Assembly: GCA_964418835.1 (NCBI GenBank)
Contig: CAYQNJ010000005.1
Coordinates: 1 to 64,000, forward strand
Length of the DNA: 64,000 nucleotides
From: UBA9076 sp964418835
GTDB taxonomy: Bacteria; Bacillota_I; Bacilli_A; Erysipelotrichales; Erysipelotrichaceae
Reading direction: 5' to 3'
Under the pieces are notes generated by a model. It saw only the letters and a program-made list of their open reading frames with translations, was not told where the DNA came from and searched no databases. Shown one piece after another: positions 6,888 to 15,387 of the stretch. Numbering within the stretch: position 1 is the stretch's first letter; every line of letters begins with the position of its first letter. A program made the translations under genes and the position numbers.

Positions 6888-7438
6888 CTTAAAGCCATTC
6901 CATATACTGCCCCAACTGTACCTCCAACAATATGTGTAAGTTGAGATATATTATCACTGATCGTAATTCCTTGGTAAATTTGTTCACCTATATAGATAAT
7001 TGCGACAATAATTAATGTTAGTGGTACACCATCACTTTCACCTGTAATTGATGCTAGTAAGATAAAGGCAAAGACAATACCACTAGCTCCAAGCAGCATA
7101 GTATCAAAGAATATGATATGAACAACACCTGTAATAAAGGCTACCAGCAACATTATATAAAGAAGTTTCATACTACCGTATTTTTCTTCTAACATAGGTC
7201 CTACAAGCAAAAACAACAACATATTATTTGCATAATGAACCATATCCCCATGACCTAATACATGGGTAAACAATCTAACATAGAATAATGGATCTAAAAG
7301 ACTTCCTCTATATACACTAAATAATAATACTGAGGACTTACCAGCAGTTAAATAATGAATCAATAATACTAAACCACTTATAAAAGTAAATGATAGTACT
7401 ACTGGTGAATTATATTTTATTAATTTTAATTTTTTCAT
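6863..7438 (-). CDS. Rhomboid-family intramembrane serine protease
   Basis: The 191-aa polytopic protein has six hydrophobic helices. The loop motif GHGDMVHYANN, the nucleophile in LLGASGIVF (Ser at about 119) and the His of QLTHIVGG (about 169) give a complete rhomboid Ser-His dyad, so it should be active in cleaving transmembrane substrates. The substrate is unknown. AAGGGAG is 7 bases from the ATG at 7438 but only 2-3 bases from the ATG at 7444, so 7438 is chosen. The gene stands alone, convergent with the HAD gene. Confidence 0.9.
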   Translation of the reverse strand: MKKLKLIKYNSPVVLSFTFISGLVLLIHYLTAGKSSVLLFSVYRGSLLDPLFYVRLFTHVLGHGDMVHYANNMLLFLLVGPMLEEKYGSMKLLYIMLLVAFITGVVHIIFFDTMLLGASGIVFAFILLASITGESDGVPLTLIIVAIIYIGEQIYQGITISDNISQLTHIVGGTVGAVYGMALREKKKSYL

Positions 7439-7501
7439 ACTCATTCTCCCTTAAGTTTATTTTATAGTATTTCTATAAATTTTAAACATATATTTAATAA
7501 T

Positions 7502-7530
7502 TTGCTTAAGATATTCAATATTGATAATAT
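7502..7530 (+). promoter_or_regulatory. Promoter of the GNAT-azlCD operon
   Basis: TTGCTT (7502-7507) is 17 bases from TAATAT (7525-7530), 22 bases before the start codon at 7552. Confidence 0.55.
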
Positions 7531-7551
7531 TAATTAAGAAAGGGGACAATT

Positions 7552-8343
7552 ATGGAAGTAAAAAGAATAGAACTTATTCAATTAAATGAAACTATTGAAT
7601 TAATAAAAAAGGTTTTTGAAGAATTTGAATATTTTGATTACAAACAAGAAGGCATAAATAAGTTTTATAAAGATATTGAAATGGATTCCCTTTTAAAAGA
7701 AATAAATGAAAACAATTTAAAGCTAATTGGAACATTTGAAGAAGAAGTTCTTACAGGTGTATTAGGGTATAAAGCAAATAGAATTACTTTATTCTACGTG
7801 GATTATGATTATCAAGGACATGGAATGGGTAAAGCATTGATGCAGTTATATTTAGAAGAATCTAAGTTAAATGGAATAAGACAAGTAGTAGTTAATAGTA
7901 CATTATTAGTAAAAGAAATATTTGAAAAGTATGGTTTCTTTGTGGATGGAGAAGTTGTTGAAGAAAATGGAATTACATTTGTTCCTATGGCATATAACTT
8001 GGTTAATGTTGCATTAGGTAGTTTTGTAAATGTAATAGTAGATGCACCTATTGGTATGATGCATCCATACCTACCTGATACATTTTATGAGATTAATTCT
8101 GGTTTTATTAGTGATATAGTTAATACTGATAATGATTTTCAAGAAGTTTATATTTATGGAGTATATGAACCAATTGAATCATTTAATGGTACAGTTATAG
8201 GTATAATTCATTATAAGGATAGAGATACTACAAAATGGATTATTTCTGATACAATACAATTTGAAAAACAAGAAGTAATAAATGATATAGGACATCTTGA
8301 ACAAGGTGTTGATTTAGATATAGAATGGTTAAATATACATTGA
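7552..8343 (+). CDS. GNAT acetyltransferase fused to an inorganic-pyrophosphatase-like domain
   Basis: The 263-aa protein has two parts. Residues of about 1-150 are a GNAT N-acetyltransferase with the acetyl-CoA loop YQGHGMGKALMQ. Residues of about 155-263 resemble a short domain usually annotated as inorganic pyrophosphatase in clostridia: VNVIVDAPIG, an HP pair, VYIYGVYEPI, FNGTVIGIIHY. The Asp/Glu cluster of true soluble pyrophosphatases is not evident, so catalysis is doubtful. Start ATG follows AAAGGGG by 6 bases. It opens an operon with azlC (8 bases downstream) and azlD. Substrates are not known. Confidence 0.72.
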   Translation: MEVKRIELIQLNETIELIKKVFEEFEYFDYKQEGINKFYKDIEMDSLLKEINENNLKLIGTFEEEVLTGVLGYKANRITLFYVDYDYQGHGMGKALMQLYLEESKLNGIRQVVVNSTLLVKEIFEKYGFFVDGEVVEENGITFVPMAYNLVNVALGSFVNVIVDAPIGMMHPYLPDTFYEINSGFISDIVNTDNDFQEVYIYGVYEPIESFNGTVIGIIHYKDRDTTKWIISDTIQFEKQEVINDIGHLEQGVDLDIEWLNIH

Positions 8344-8351
8344 GGTAATTA

Positions 8352-9026
8352 ATGACTTTAGATAACTTTAAAAAAGCATTTATATTAACTATACCCGTAT
8401 TATTAGGGTATATTTTTCTAGGTATAGCATTTGGGATATTAGTTGTTTCTTCAGGTTTTGAAACATTGTTTACTTTATTAAGTTCAACTGTTTTATATGC
8501 AGGAAGCATGCAATTTGCATTAATAGCATTTCTTAAAGAAAATGCAAGTTTAATATCTATTTTAGTAATGACTTTATTTATTAATTCTAGACATATGTTT
8601 TATGGTTTATCATTAATAGAAAGATATAGTAAATTTGATAAATTAAAACCTTATATGATATTTTCTTTAACAGATGAAACTTATGCATTAATATGTTCAT
8701 TAAAAGGTAAGAAGGATTATGATAATAACTCTATACTATTTCTTATATCTTTCTTAAATCATTGTTATTGGGTTATAGGAAGCTTGTTAGGGACAATAAT
8801 TGGCAATGCGTTACCATTTGATGCTACAGGGATAGACTTTGCAATGACAGCCTTGTTTGTAGCTATAGTAGTAGAACAATATAAATCATATAAGGATCAT
8901 TTTCCCTTGTATGTTGGTTTATTAATTGGAGTTATTTGTTTAGTTATTTTAGGTCCTAGTAATTTTTTATTACCAGCTTTAGTAATAAGTGTAATCATTT
9001 TAAGTGTGAGGAATAAGAAGATATGA
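8352..9026 (+). CDS. azlC: AzlC-family branched-chain amino acid exporter subunit
   Basis: The 224-aa membrane protein opens with the AzlC pattern FKKAFILTIPVLLGYIFLG and holds the conserved block YAGSMQFALIAFL and the segment FINSRHMFYG. AzlC and AzlD together form an exporter of branched-chain amino acids or analogues in the cytoplasmic membrane. GAGGTAATTA precedes the ATG. The gene overlaps azlD by the four bases ATGA, so translation is coupled. Confidence 0.9.
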   Translation: MTLDNFKKAFILTIPVLLGYIFLGIAFGILVVSSGFETLFTLLSSTVLYAGSMQFALIAFLKENASLISILVMTLFINSRHMFYGLSLIERYSKFDKLKPYMIFSLTDETYALICSLKGKKDYDNNSILFLISFLNHCYWVIGSLLGTIIGNALPFDATGIDFAMTALFVAIVVEQYKSYKDHFPLYVGLLIGVICLVILGPSNFLLPALVISVIILSVRNKKI

Positions 9027-9340
9027 TGGTTTATATAACAATTTTATTAGTTGCATTTATTACAATATTTTTAAGGTTTTTACCTTTTATTGTTTTTAAG
9101 GATGGAAGTGTTCCTGATTCTATTAGAAAACTAGGAGATAGTTTACCACCTACAATAATGATTTTATTAGTTATCTACTGTTTGAAAAATATTAATCTAT
9201 TTACATATAGTTATGGTATACCAGAAATAATATCTGTTTTGTTAGTAGTTTTAATACATTTATATAAAAGAAATATGTTGTTAAGTATATCATTAGGTAC
9301 TATTACATACATGGCATTAATTCAATTAATATTTAAATAG
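9023..9340 (+). CDS. azlD: AzlD-family branched-chain amino acid exporter small subunit
   Basis: The 105-aa protein has four hydrophobic helices and the family core FLRFLPFIVF and LGDSLPPTIMILLV. It is the partner of AzlC. The ATG at 9023 overlaps the azlC stop; the ATG at 9026 is an equally possible start. The stop codon is immediately followed by the operon terminator. Confidence 0.9.
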   Translation: MMVYITILLVAFITIFLRFLPFIVFKDGSVPDSIRKLGDSLPPTIMILLVIYCLKNINLFTYSYGIPEIISVLLVVLIHLYKRNMLLSISLGTITYMALIQLIFK

Positions 9341-9362
9341 AAAGTTATATACTTTCTTTTTT
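9340..9362 (+). terminator. Terminator of the GNAT-azlCD operon
   Basis: GAAAGT (9340-9345), loop TATAT, ACTTTC (9351-9356), then six T. Its T run merges into the next promoter. Confidence 0.85.
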
Positions 9363-9370
9363 GTTATACT
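9362..9370 (+). promoter_or_regulatory. Extended -10 promoter of the oxidoreductase pair
   Basis: TG-T-TATACT lies at 9362-9370, directly in the T tract of the preceding terminator and 20 bases before the start codon at 9391. Confidence 0.6.
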
Positions 9371-9390
9371 TTAATTATGAGGTGAATAAT

Positions 9391-10374
9391 ATGAAATTTG
9401 GAATTGTTGGAACTAATTTTGTGTCAGATTTTTTCATAAAAGCCGCATCATATATAGATGAGGTTGAAGTGGTTGGTGTTTGTAGTGGAAGAAAAGAAAA
9501 TGCAATTAAATTTTCCAAAAAATATAATATTAAAAATATTTATGATGATTATATTACCATGTTGGAAAGTGGTGATATAGAAGCTATTTATATAGCTACT
9601 CCAAATATGAAACACTATGAAATGACTATAGAATCTTTAAAAAGAAAGATACCTGTATTTTGTGAAAAACCAATGGGAACCAATGTAAATGAAGTAAAAA
9701 AGATGATAGAAGCTTCAAAAGAAAATAACACCTATTTGCATGATGGTATAGTACCTTTATATACTCAAAATATTCAAATAATTAAAGATAATTTACATAA
9801 TATAGGTAAAATAAGAAAAGTAGTATTTTCCTTTAGTAAGTATTCATCAAGGTATGATGCATACTTAGCTGGAGAAAATCCAACAACATTTAGAAGAGAA
9901 CTTGCAAATGGATCAATGATGGATTTAGGTATTTATGTATTATCAGATGCGATTTCTATATTTGGTAAGCCAAATAGTTATTCTTCAAGTGCAGTACTAC
10001 TAGAAACTAAGGTTGATGCTTGTGGAACTATAAGTTTATACTATGATGATTATGAGGTAATATTACTTCATTCTAAAGTAAGCGATACAGAAGTAATATC
10101 TGAAATATCTGGAGAAAAAGGTATAATTCAATTTGAAGTTCCTTCGTTAATTAGTAATGTATATTTAACACTTAGAGAAGATAGGGTAAAACAAAAGATA
10201 TCAATTGATAATGAATATCCTTTTATGTTTCAATTGATGGATTTTGTGGATAATGTAAAAGGTAACAAGATTGAATCTAAAAAAGTACCACATCAACTAT
10301 CAATTGATATTCATGAAATACTAACAAATATTAGAAAACAATGTAATGTAATTTATGACACTGATGAGAATTAA
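9391..10374 (+). CDS. Gfo/Idh/MocA-family NAD(P)-dependent oxidoreductase
   Basis: The 327-aa protein begins KFGIVGTNFVSDFF, the Rossmann nucleotide-binding turn. It carries the hallmark FCEKPMGTN, whose Lys is catalytic in the family, followed by a C-terminal alpha/beta domain. Such enzymes oxidise or reduce sugars, inositols and related polyols; the substrate is not predictable. Start ATG at 9391 is set by GAGGTGA at 6 bases; an earlier TTG at 9361 would lie in the terminator and promoter. It is followed by an SDR gene two bases later, forming an operon. Confidence 0.88.
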   Translation: MKFGIVGTNFVSDFFIKAASYIDEVEVVGVCSGRKENAIKFSKKYNIKNIYDDYITMLESGDIEAIYIATPNMKHYEMTIESLKRKIPVFCEKPMGTNVNEVKKMIEASKENNTYLHDGIVPLYTQNIQIIKDNLHNIGKIRKVVFSFSKYSSRYDAYLAGENPTTFRRELANGSMMDLGIYVLSDAISIFGKPNSYSSSAVLLETKVDACGTISLYYDDYEVILLHSKVSDTEVISEISGEKGIIQFEVPSLISNVYLTLREDRVKQKISIDNEYPFMFQLMDFVDNVKGNKIESKKVPHQLSIDIHEILTNIRKQCNVIYDTDEN

Positions 10375-10376
10375 TT

Positions 10377-11144
10377 ATGAGTACAGTATTAATTACAGGA
10401 ACAACATCTGGTTTTGGTGAAATATTTGTACAACAATTTGTAAAGGATGGTTATGATTTAGTATTAGTCGCAAGAAATCAAGAACTATTAGATAAACAAA
10501 GAGAATCGATTAAAGATAGAAAAGTGTTTTGTATTTGTTATGACTTATCAAAGGATGATGCAAGCGATTATATACTGAAATTATTAAAAGAAAACAATAT
10601 AAGCATAGATGTTTTGGTAAATAATGTAGGTTTTGATTATTCAGAAAAATTTGTGGATACTCCATATGAAAAAATAGATGGAATGATGAAAACAATGGTT
10701 GATTTAACAATAAAATTAACTTATGGATTATTGCCTTATATGCTTAAACAAAATAATGGTATGATTATTAATCTTTCTAGTGTTGCTGGAAGGATACCTC
10801 TACCAAACAATTCTATTTATAGTGGTGCAAAAGCATTTATCTATATGTTTTCTAATGCTTTAGATATGGAATTGAAAGATACAAATGTAAGAGTTAGTGT
10901 AATTTGCCCTGGTCCTACAAAAACAAAGTTTGCTAAAACTGCAAATCTTGAAGATTCTGTTTTATTTAAATTTAATACAAAAAGTCCTGAACCTGTTATT
11001 AAGCATGCTTATGATAATGCTAATAAGGGTAAAAGGACTATAATATATGGTCTATTAAACAATTTACAAGTATATTTATATAATGTATTACCTAAAAGAT
11101 GGTTTGATACATTACTAATTAATATGACTAAGATTTCGAAATAA
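10377..11144 (+). CDS. Short-chain dehydrogenase/reductase (SDR)
   Basis: The 255-aa classical SDR has TGTTSGFG (cofactor Rossmann loop), NNVGF, the catalytic Ser in NLSSVAG and the YSGAK catalytic Tyr/Lys pair, then the PGPTKTKF loop. The C-terminal hydrophobic stretch YLYNVLPKRWFDTLL resembles membrane-associated ketoacyl-reductase-like SDRs. Its substrate is unknown. It is translated two bases after the Gfo/Idh gene. The last 17 bases overlap the end of cysE on the opposite strand, with no clear terminator in between. Confidence 0.87.
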   Translation: MSTVLITGTTSGFGEIFVQQFVKDGYDLVLVARNQELLDKQRESIKDRKVFCICYDLSKDDASDYILKLLKENNISIDVLVNNVGFDYSEKFVDTPYEKIDGMMKTMVDLTIKLTYGLLPYMLKQNNGMIINLSSVAGRIPLPNNSIYSGAKAFIYMFSNALDMELKDTNVRVSVICPGPTKTKFAKTANLEDSVLFKFNTKSPEPVIKHAYDNANKGKRTIIYGLLNNLQVYLYNVLPKRWFDTLLINMTKISK

Positions 11145-11643
11145 TTTTAGCCGGAATTCCTACAGCAGTAGCATGATCAGGAACATCCTTTAACACAACC
11201 GCATTGGCACCAACCTTAGCGTATTCACCTACAGTGATATTGCCTAACACCTTGGCACCAGCACCAATAATCGCATGATCTTTGATGTTTGGGTGCCTTT
11301 TTCCTTTTTCAAATCCAACACCACCTAAAGTAACGTTGTGATACAGCTTTACATAATCTCCTATAACTGCAGTTTCTCCTATTACTACACCCATACCATG
11401 ATCTATAAATAATCCTTTACCTATAACAGCTCCTGGATGAATTTCTATTCCTGTAATGAATCTTGAAAATTGAGAAATAGCTCTTGCTAAAAAGAACAAC
11501 CTCATATTGTATAGTCTGTGTGCGATACAATGCCAAATACATGCATGTACGCTTGGATATAATAAAAATATACTAAGTGCATTTGGTGCTGCAGGATCAG
11601 TATCTTGAATATGTTTAATTTGAGCTTTAAAATTTTCGATCAT
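11128..11643 (-). CDS. cysE: Serine O-acetyltransferase CysE
   Basis: The 171-aa protein has the N-terminal helical domain (DPAAPNALSIFLLYP) and a left-handed beta-helix with the signature GIEIHPGAVIG, FIDHGMGVVIGET and TLGGVGFEKGKRHP. The enzyme acetylates L-serine with acetyl-CoA in the first step of cysteine synthesis. It is shorter than the E. coli enzyme, as in Gram-positive SATs. AGAGGT precedes the ATG by 5 bases. It is divergent from hflX-cysK across a 76-base gap, so both cysteine-pathway steps lie together. No T-box was seen in that short gap. Confidence 0.95.
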   Translation of the reverse strand: MIENFKAQIKHIQDTDPAAPNALSIFLLYPSVHACIWHCIAHRLYNMRLFFLARAISQFSRFITGIEIHPGAVIGKGLFIDHGMGVVIGETAVIGDYVKLYHNVTLGGVGFEKGKRHPNIKDHAIIGAGAKVLGNITVGEYAKVGANAVVLKDVPDHATAVGIPAKIISKS

Positions 11644-11719
11644 AAATACCTCTTTTTAGTAGTATTATTATTGCAAAAATGATATTTTTAAGCAAGAGTA
11701 GTGATAAGAGGTACATAAT

Positions 11720-12955
11720 ATGAGTAAAGCAATACTTGCAGGAATAAATTTAAATAAAAAAGATGATGAATTTCAAATAGTAATAGATGAAACTAAAGAA
11801 TTATGCATAGCATGTGATATTGAAGTAGTTGATGTTGTAATTCAAAAAAGTAGAAGTTTAGATCCTAGAACTGCTTTTAGAAAAGGGAAATTAGAAGAAC
11901 TTAGTCAACTAGCTATACAACTAGAAGTAGATACTGTAGTTTTTTATAACAATCTAAGTGTGGCAATGTTATCAAGAATACAAAATGAAACAGGTATTAA
12001 AGTTATTGATAGAACTAATTTAATACTTGATATATTTTCAATGAGAGCAAAAACTAAAGAAGCAAAACTTCAAACACAGATGGCAAGGTTAAAGTATGAC
12101 TTACCAAAACTTTATCTAGAAGAATATGATGCGGATAGAGAAAGAGGTGGAGGAGAACACAATAGGGGTTCAGGAGAAACAAAAATTGAACTTGCAAGAA
12201 GAAATGTTGAAAGAGAAATAAGTGATATTAAGAAACAACTTGATTCATTAAGAACATCAAATCAAGAAAGATCTAAAAGAAGAAATGATTCATTTATTAA
12301 ATCTGTATCTTTAGTTGGTTATACTAATGCAGGAAAATCTAGTTTAATGAACTTAATATTAAAATATAATAATAAAAGCGAAGATAAATATGTTTTTCAA
12401 AAAGATATGTTATTTGCGACTTTAGATACAAGCATTAGAAATGTGTCTTATAAAAATCAAAGCTTTTTATTATTTGATACAGTAGGTTTTGTATCAGATT
12501 TACCTCATGAGTTAATAGAAGCTTTTAAGAGCACATTAGATGCTGTTAATGATGCAGATCTTTTAATACATGTAATAGATGCTAGTGACCCTTATTACAA
12601 TGAACAAAGACATATTACATATGATACTTTAAAGAAAATTAAGGCAGACAACATACCAGTAATAGAAGTCTACAATAAGGTAGATAAAGTTAGTATTAGA
12701 GATGAAAATCTAAGATACATATCTTGTTTAAGTGAAGAAGGTGTTTTAGACTTACTAGATAGTATAATTGATACTTTATATCCAAAAGATTATTCATTAA
12801 AAATTAGATTACCTTATAAGGATCAATATCTTTTAGATAAATATAATAATCATTTCAAGATTATATCAATTGAAAATGAAGAAGATGCCAGTATAATTTC
12901 TATAGTAGGAGATAAGTTAGTATATGATACTTTTTACTCTTATAAGGAGGAATAA
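11720..12955 (+). CDS. hflX: GTPase HflX
   Basis: The 411-aa protein has the HflX N-terminal glycine-rich domain ending ERGGGEHNRGSGETKIE. A coiled helix follows, then a G domain with G1 GYTNAGKS (200-207), G3 DTVG (253-256) and G4 NKVD (319-322). HflX binds the 50S subunit and splits stalled or stressed 70S ribosomes. The start follows AAGAGGTACATAAT. It sits between cysE and cysK and ends 2 bases before cysK, so it is cotranscribed with cysK. Confidence 0.95.
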   Translation: MSKAILAGINLNKKDDEFQIVIDETKELCIACDIEVVDVVIQKSRSLDPRTAFRKGKLEELSQLAIQLEVDTVVFYNNLSVAMLSRIQNETGIKVIDRTNLILDIFSMRAKTKEAKLQTQMARLKYDLPKLYLEEYDADRERGGGEHNRGSGETKIELARRNVEREISDIKKQLDSLRTSNQERSKRRNDSFIKSVSLVGYTNAGKSSLMNLILKYNNKSEDKYVFQKDMLFATLDTSIRNVSYKNQSFLLFDTVGFVSDLPHELIEAFKSTLDAVNDADLLIHVIDASDPYYNEQRHITYDTLKKIKADNIPVIEVYNKVDKVSIRDENLRYISCLSEEGVLDLLDSIIDTLYPKDYSLKIRLPYKDQYLLDKYNNHFKIISIENEEDASIISIVGDKLVYDTFYSYKEE

Positions 12956-12957
12956 TA

Positions 12958-13869
12958 ATGGTTTATTCAAATATATTACAAACAATTGGTAAAACACCAC
13001 TTGTACAAATCAACAGACTAAATAAAGCTAATTCAACTATTTTAGCAAAGGTTGAAGCATTTAATCCTGGAGGAAGTGTTAAGGATAGAATAGCATTTCA
13101 AATGGTAAGTGATGCTTTAGATAGTGGCAAAATCACAAAAGAAACAATTTTAATTGAACCAACTAGCGGTAATACTGGAATAGGACTAGCGATGGTTTCT
13201 GCAGCATTAGGAATGAAATTAATACTTGTAATGCCTTCTAGTATGTCTGAAGAAAGAAAGAAGCTTATAAAGGGTTATGGAGCTAGTTTGGAACTTACAG
13301 ATCCAAAACTAGGTATGCAAGGATCAATTGATAGGGCAATAGAATTAACTAAGGAATATAGTAATTCTATTATTCTTCAACAATTTGAAAATCCATCTAA
13401 TCCTAAAGCACACTATATAAACACGGCAATTGAGATATTAGAAGATACTAGTGTTGATGTATTTGTGGCAGGAATAGGAACTGGAGGAACAGTAAGTGGA
13501 GTTGGAAAGTATTTAAAAGAAAAAAATCCAAACACAAAAGTATTTGGAGTAGAACCATTAGGTTCTAATATATTAAATGGTGGTAATGTTGGACCGCATG
13601 TGATACAAGGTATTGGTGCCAACTTTATTCCAAAGAATCTTAACCAAGAAATAATTGATGGTTATATTGATGTTAAAGATGAGGATGCATTAGAAACTTC
13701 TAGAAGACTGATGAAAGAAGAAGGTATAGCAGTAGGTATTTCAAGTGGTGCAGCAATGTGGGCAGCATTAGAATTAGCTAAAAACCCAGAGTTTGAAGGT
13801 AAGAAAATAGTTGTTATACTTCCAGATACTGCAGAAAGATATCTATCAACAAAATTATTTGAAATATAA
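12958..13869 (+). CDS. cysK: Cysteine synthase (O-acetylserine sulfhydrylase)
   Basis: The 303-aa PLP enzyme carries GGSVKDR with the cofactor Lys42, TSGNTG at 69-74, the phosphate-binding GTGGTVSG, and SSGAAMW near the C-terminus. It joins O-acetylserine with sulfide to make cysteine. AAGGAGG lies 6 bases before the ATG. With cysE on the other side of hflX the pathway from serine to cysteine is complete here. Confidence 0.95.
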   Translation: MVYSNILQTIGKTPLVQINRLNKANSTILAKVEAFNPGGSVKDRIAFQMVSDALDSGKITKETILIEPTSGNTGIGLAMVSAALGMKLILVMPSSMSEERKKLIKGYGASLELTDPKLGMQGSIDRAIELTKEYSNSIILQQFENPSNPKAHYINTAIEILEDTSVDVFVAGIGTGGTVSGVGKYLKEKNPNTKVFGVEPLGSNILNGGNVGPHVIQGIGANFIPKNLNQEIIDGYIDVKDEDALETSRRLMKEEGIAVGISSGAAMWAALELAKNPEFEGKKIVVILPDTAERYLSTKLFEI

Positions 13870-13893
13870 AAGTCACTAATTAGTGACTTTTTC
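13867..13893. terminator. Bidirectional terminator between cysK and the esterase gene
   Basis: A 24-base perfect palindrome centred on CTAATTAG (13868-13891) has A/T flanks on both sides. It can form AAAAGTCAC/GTGACTTTT. The stop codons of both convergent genes lie in it. Confidence 0.85.
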
Positions 13894-14649
13894 TAAATAA
13901 TCAATAAATATTGGTACTACCTTTTCCCAAGATGCTTCATTATGTTTTCCATTCACAATAATATTAGGGAAGGTATTGACACCTTTTAATTGAAATAAGT
14001 AATTAATTGCAAGCATTGAATCTAATGTTTGTATTGTTCTGTTTTTTCCACCAAGTTCCTTAGAACCAAAATCCATATAGACTTTAGTATTTTTATCCAT
14101 GGGTGTATTTTCTATTAGATTAAACATTTCTTCAAATATAAACATTATACTTGGTGATAAACATGCGGCTTTTGAAAAAATATTATTGTGTTTACTAACA
14201 CAGTATAAAGACATTAAACCTCCCATACTAGATCCACCAATCATAGTATTTTCTCTATCATTTAATGTACGATATTTTTTATCTATATAGGGTTTTAATT
14301 TGTTTACTATCCAATTGGCTGTTATATCTCCTTTAGCTTCTACATAGCCAAAATATGAATCATCAAATTCAAAAGGTGTATATTCTACTAGCCTAAGATT
14401 TCCAGTATGATTACAATCAATACCTACTACAATATATTCTTTAGAATGATTATCTAAAAAATCCTTCATACCCCAAGATTTACCATAAGTCGCAAAATCA
14501 TCAAAAAAGATATTTTGGCCATCGAACATATAGAGGACAGGATATCTTTTTTTACTTTCCTTATAACTGTTTGGTAGATATATAAATACTTCTCTTGGAC
14601 TTTGTCCTAAAGGAGTAATGTCCATTTTAATTTGATTTACTGTTCCCAT
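13876..14649 (-). CDS. Putative esterase, esterase-D/Fes alpha/beta-hydrolase family
   Basis: The 257-aa protein has the family opening FIYLPNSY, the strand VLYMFDGQN and the nucleophile elbow MIGGSSMGG (Ser141). A late Asp (VYMDFG) and His (NGKHNEASW) complete a catalytic triad. No signal peptide is seen, so it acts in the cytosol on an unknown ester. GAGGTT precedes the ATG. It follows plsY by 6 bases on the same strand and is probably its operon partner. Confidence 0.83.
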   Translation of the reverse strand: MGTVNQIKMDITPLGQSPREVFIYLPNSYKESKKRYPVLYMFDGQNIFFDDFATYGKSWGMKDFLDNHSKEYIVVGIDCNHTGNLRLVEYTPFEFDDSYFGYVEAKGDITANWIVNKLKPYIDKKYRTLNDRENTMIGGSSMGGLMSLYCVSKHNNIFSKAACLSPSIMFIFEEMFNLIENTPMDKNTKVYMDFGSKELGGKNRTIQTLDSMLAINYLFQLKGVNTFPNIIVNGKHNEASWEKVVPIFIDYLEKVTN

Positions 14650-14655
14650 ATAACC

Positions 14656-15276
14656 TCAGATCCAAGTAATTTTTTTCTCTGTTTTATTTAGTATTCTTTT
14701 TATATTTTCTTTATGTCTATATGTTACAAATAGCCATAACACTACAAAGGACATAATGATTTGTGAATTATTCTTTAGTATAACACTAATAATTACAGCA
14801 CTTAGTATTGCAAGTATACTTGATAAAGAAACCATTTTAGTAATATAAAGTATTACAAAGAAGATAATAACAATTAATAAGAATTGATAAAAGAAATGGT
14901 TTGTAACAAATATACTGATTCCTCCAAAATAACCCATAGTAGTTGCGACTGCTTTTCCACCTTTAAATCCAGCAAATATTGGAAAGCAATGTCCAAAACA
15001 ACATGCAAGTCCTGCAAGTATTGTTGCTTCTGGTATAAAGAAATGACATACAACAACCACAAGAAATGATTTTAATGCATCTAATACTGTAACTGATACA
15101 CCAGCTTTTTTACCTAGCACTCTACCAGCATTAGTTCCACCCAAGTTACCAGAACCTTGCGTTCTAATATCAGTTTTATAAAAAACTTTACCTATTACTA
15201 GTGCCCAAGGAATTGAACCTAGTAAATAACCAAATATTATTGCAATAATAATTTTAAAATAATTCATATCTAACAT
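14656..15276 (-). CDS. plsY: Acyl-phosphate:glycerol-3-phosphate acyltransferase PlsY
   Basis: The 206-aa polytopic membrane protein has the three PlsY motifs: GSGNLGGTNAGR, FGHCFPIFAGFKGGKAVAT, and the first-helix GYLLGSIPWALVIGK. It makes lysophosphatidic acid from acyl-phosphate and glycerol-3-phosphate, the first step of phospholipid synthesis. GAGGG is 7 bases from the ATG at 15276. It is divergent from parE, exactly as in Bacillus, and this supports calling the downstream topoisomerase genes parE/parC rather than gyrB/gyrA. Confidence 0.95.
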   Translation of the reverse strand: MLDMNYFKIIIAIIFGYLLGSIPWALVIGKVFYKTDIRTQGSGNLGGTNAGRVLGKKAGVSVTVLDALKSFLVVVVCHFFIPEATILAGLACCFGHCFPIFAGFKGGKAVATTMGYFGGISIFVTNHFFYQFLLIVIIFFVILYITKMVSLSSILAILSAVIISVILKNNSQIIMSFVVLWLFVTYRHKENIKRILNKTEKKITWI

Positions 15277-15344
15277 AATCTATCCCTCTACGATATTCTA
15301 CCACATCTATATAGATTTTCACCTTTAAAAGATTGAAAAGATTA

Positions 15345-15352
15345 TGTATAAT
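15345..15352 (+). promoter_or_regulatory. -10 region of the parE-parC promoter
   Basis: TG-TATAAT at 15345-15352 lies 35 bases before the parE ATG. No convincing -35 box is seen. Confidence 0.45.
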
Positions 15353-15387
15353 TAACAGTGTTGTAAAATCAAAAAAAGGGGTATTAA

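Noticed and set aside
11644..11719. Inverted repeat TACCTCTT/AAGAGGTA between cysE and hflX as an operator.
   Set aside because: The two arms are simply the Shine-Dalgarno sites of the two divergent genes.
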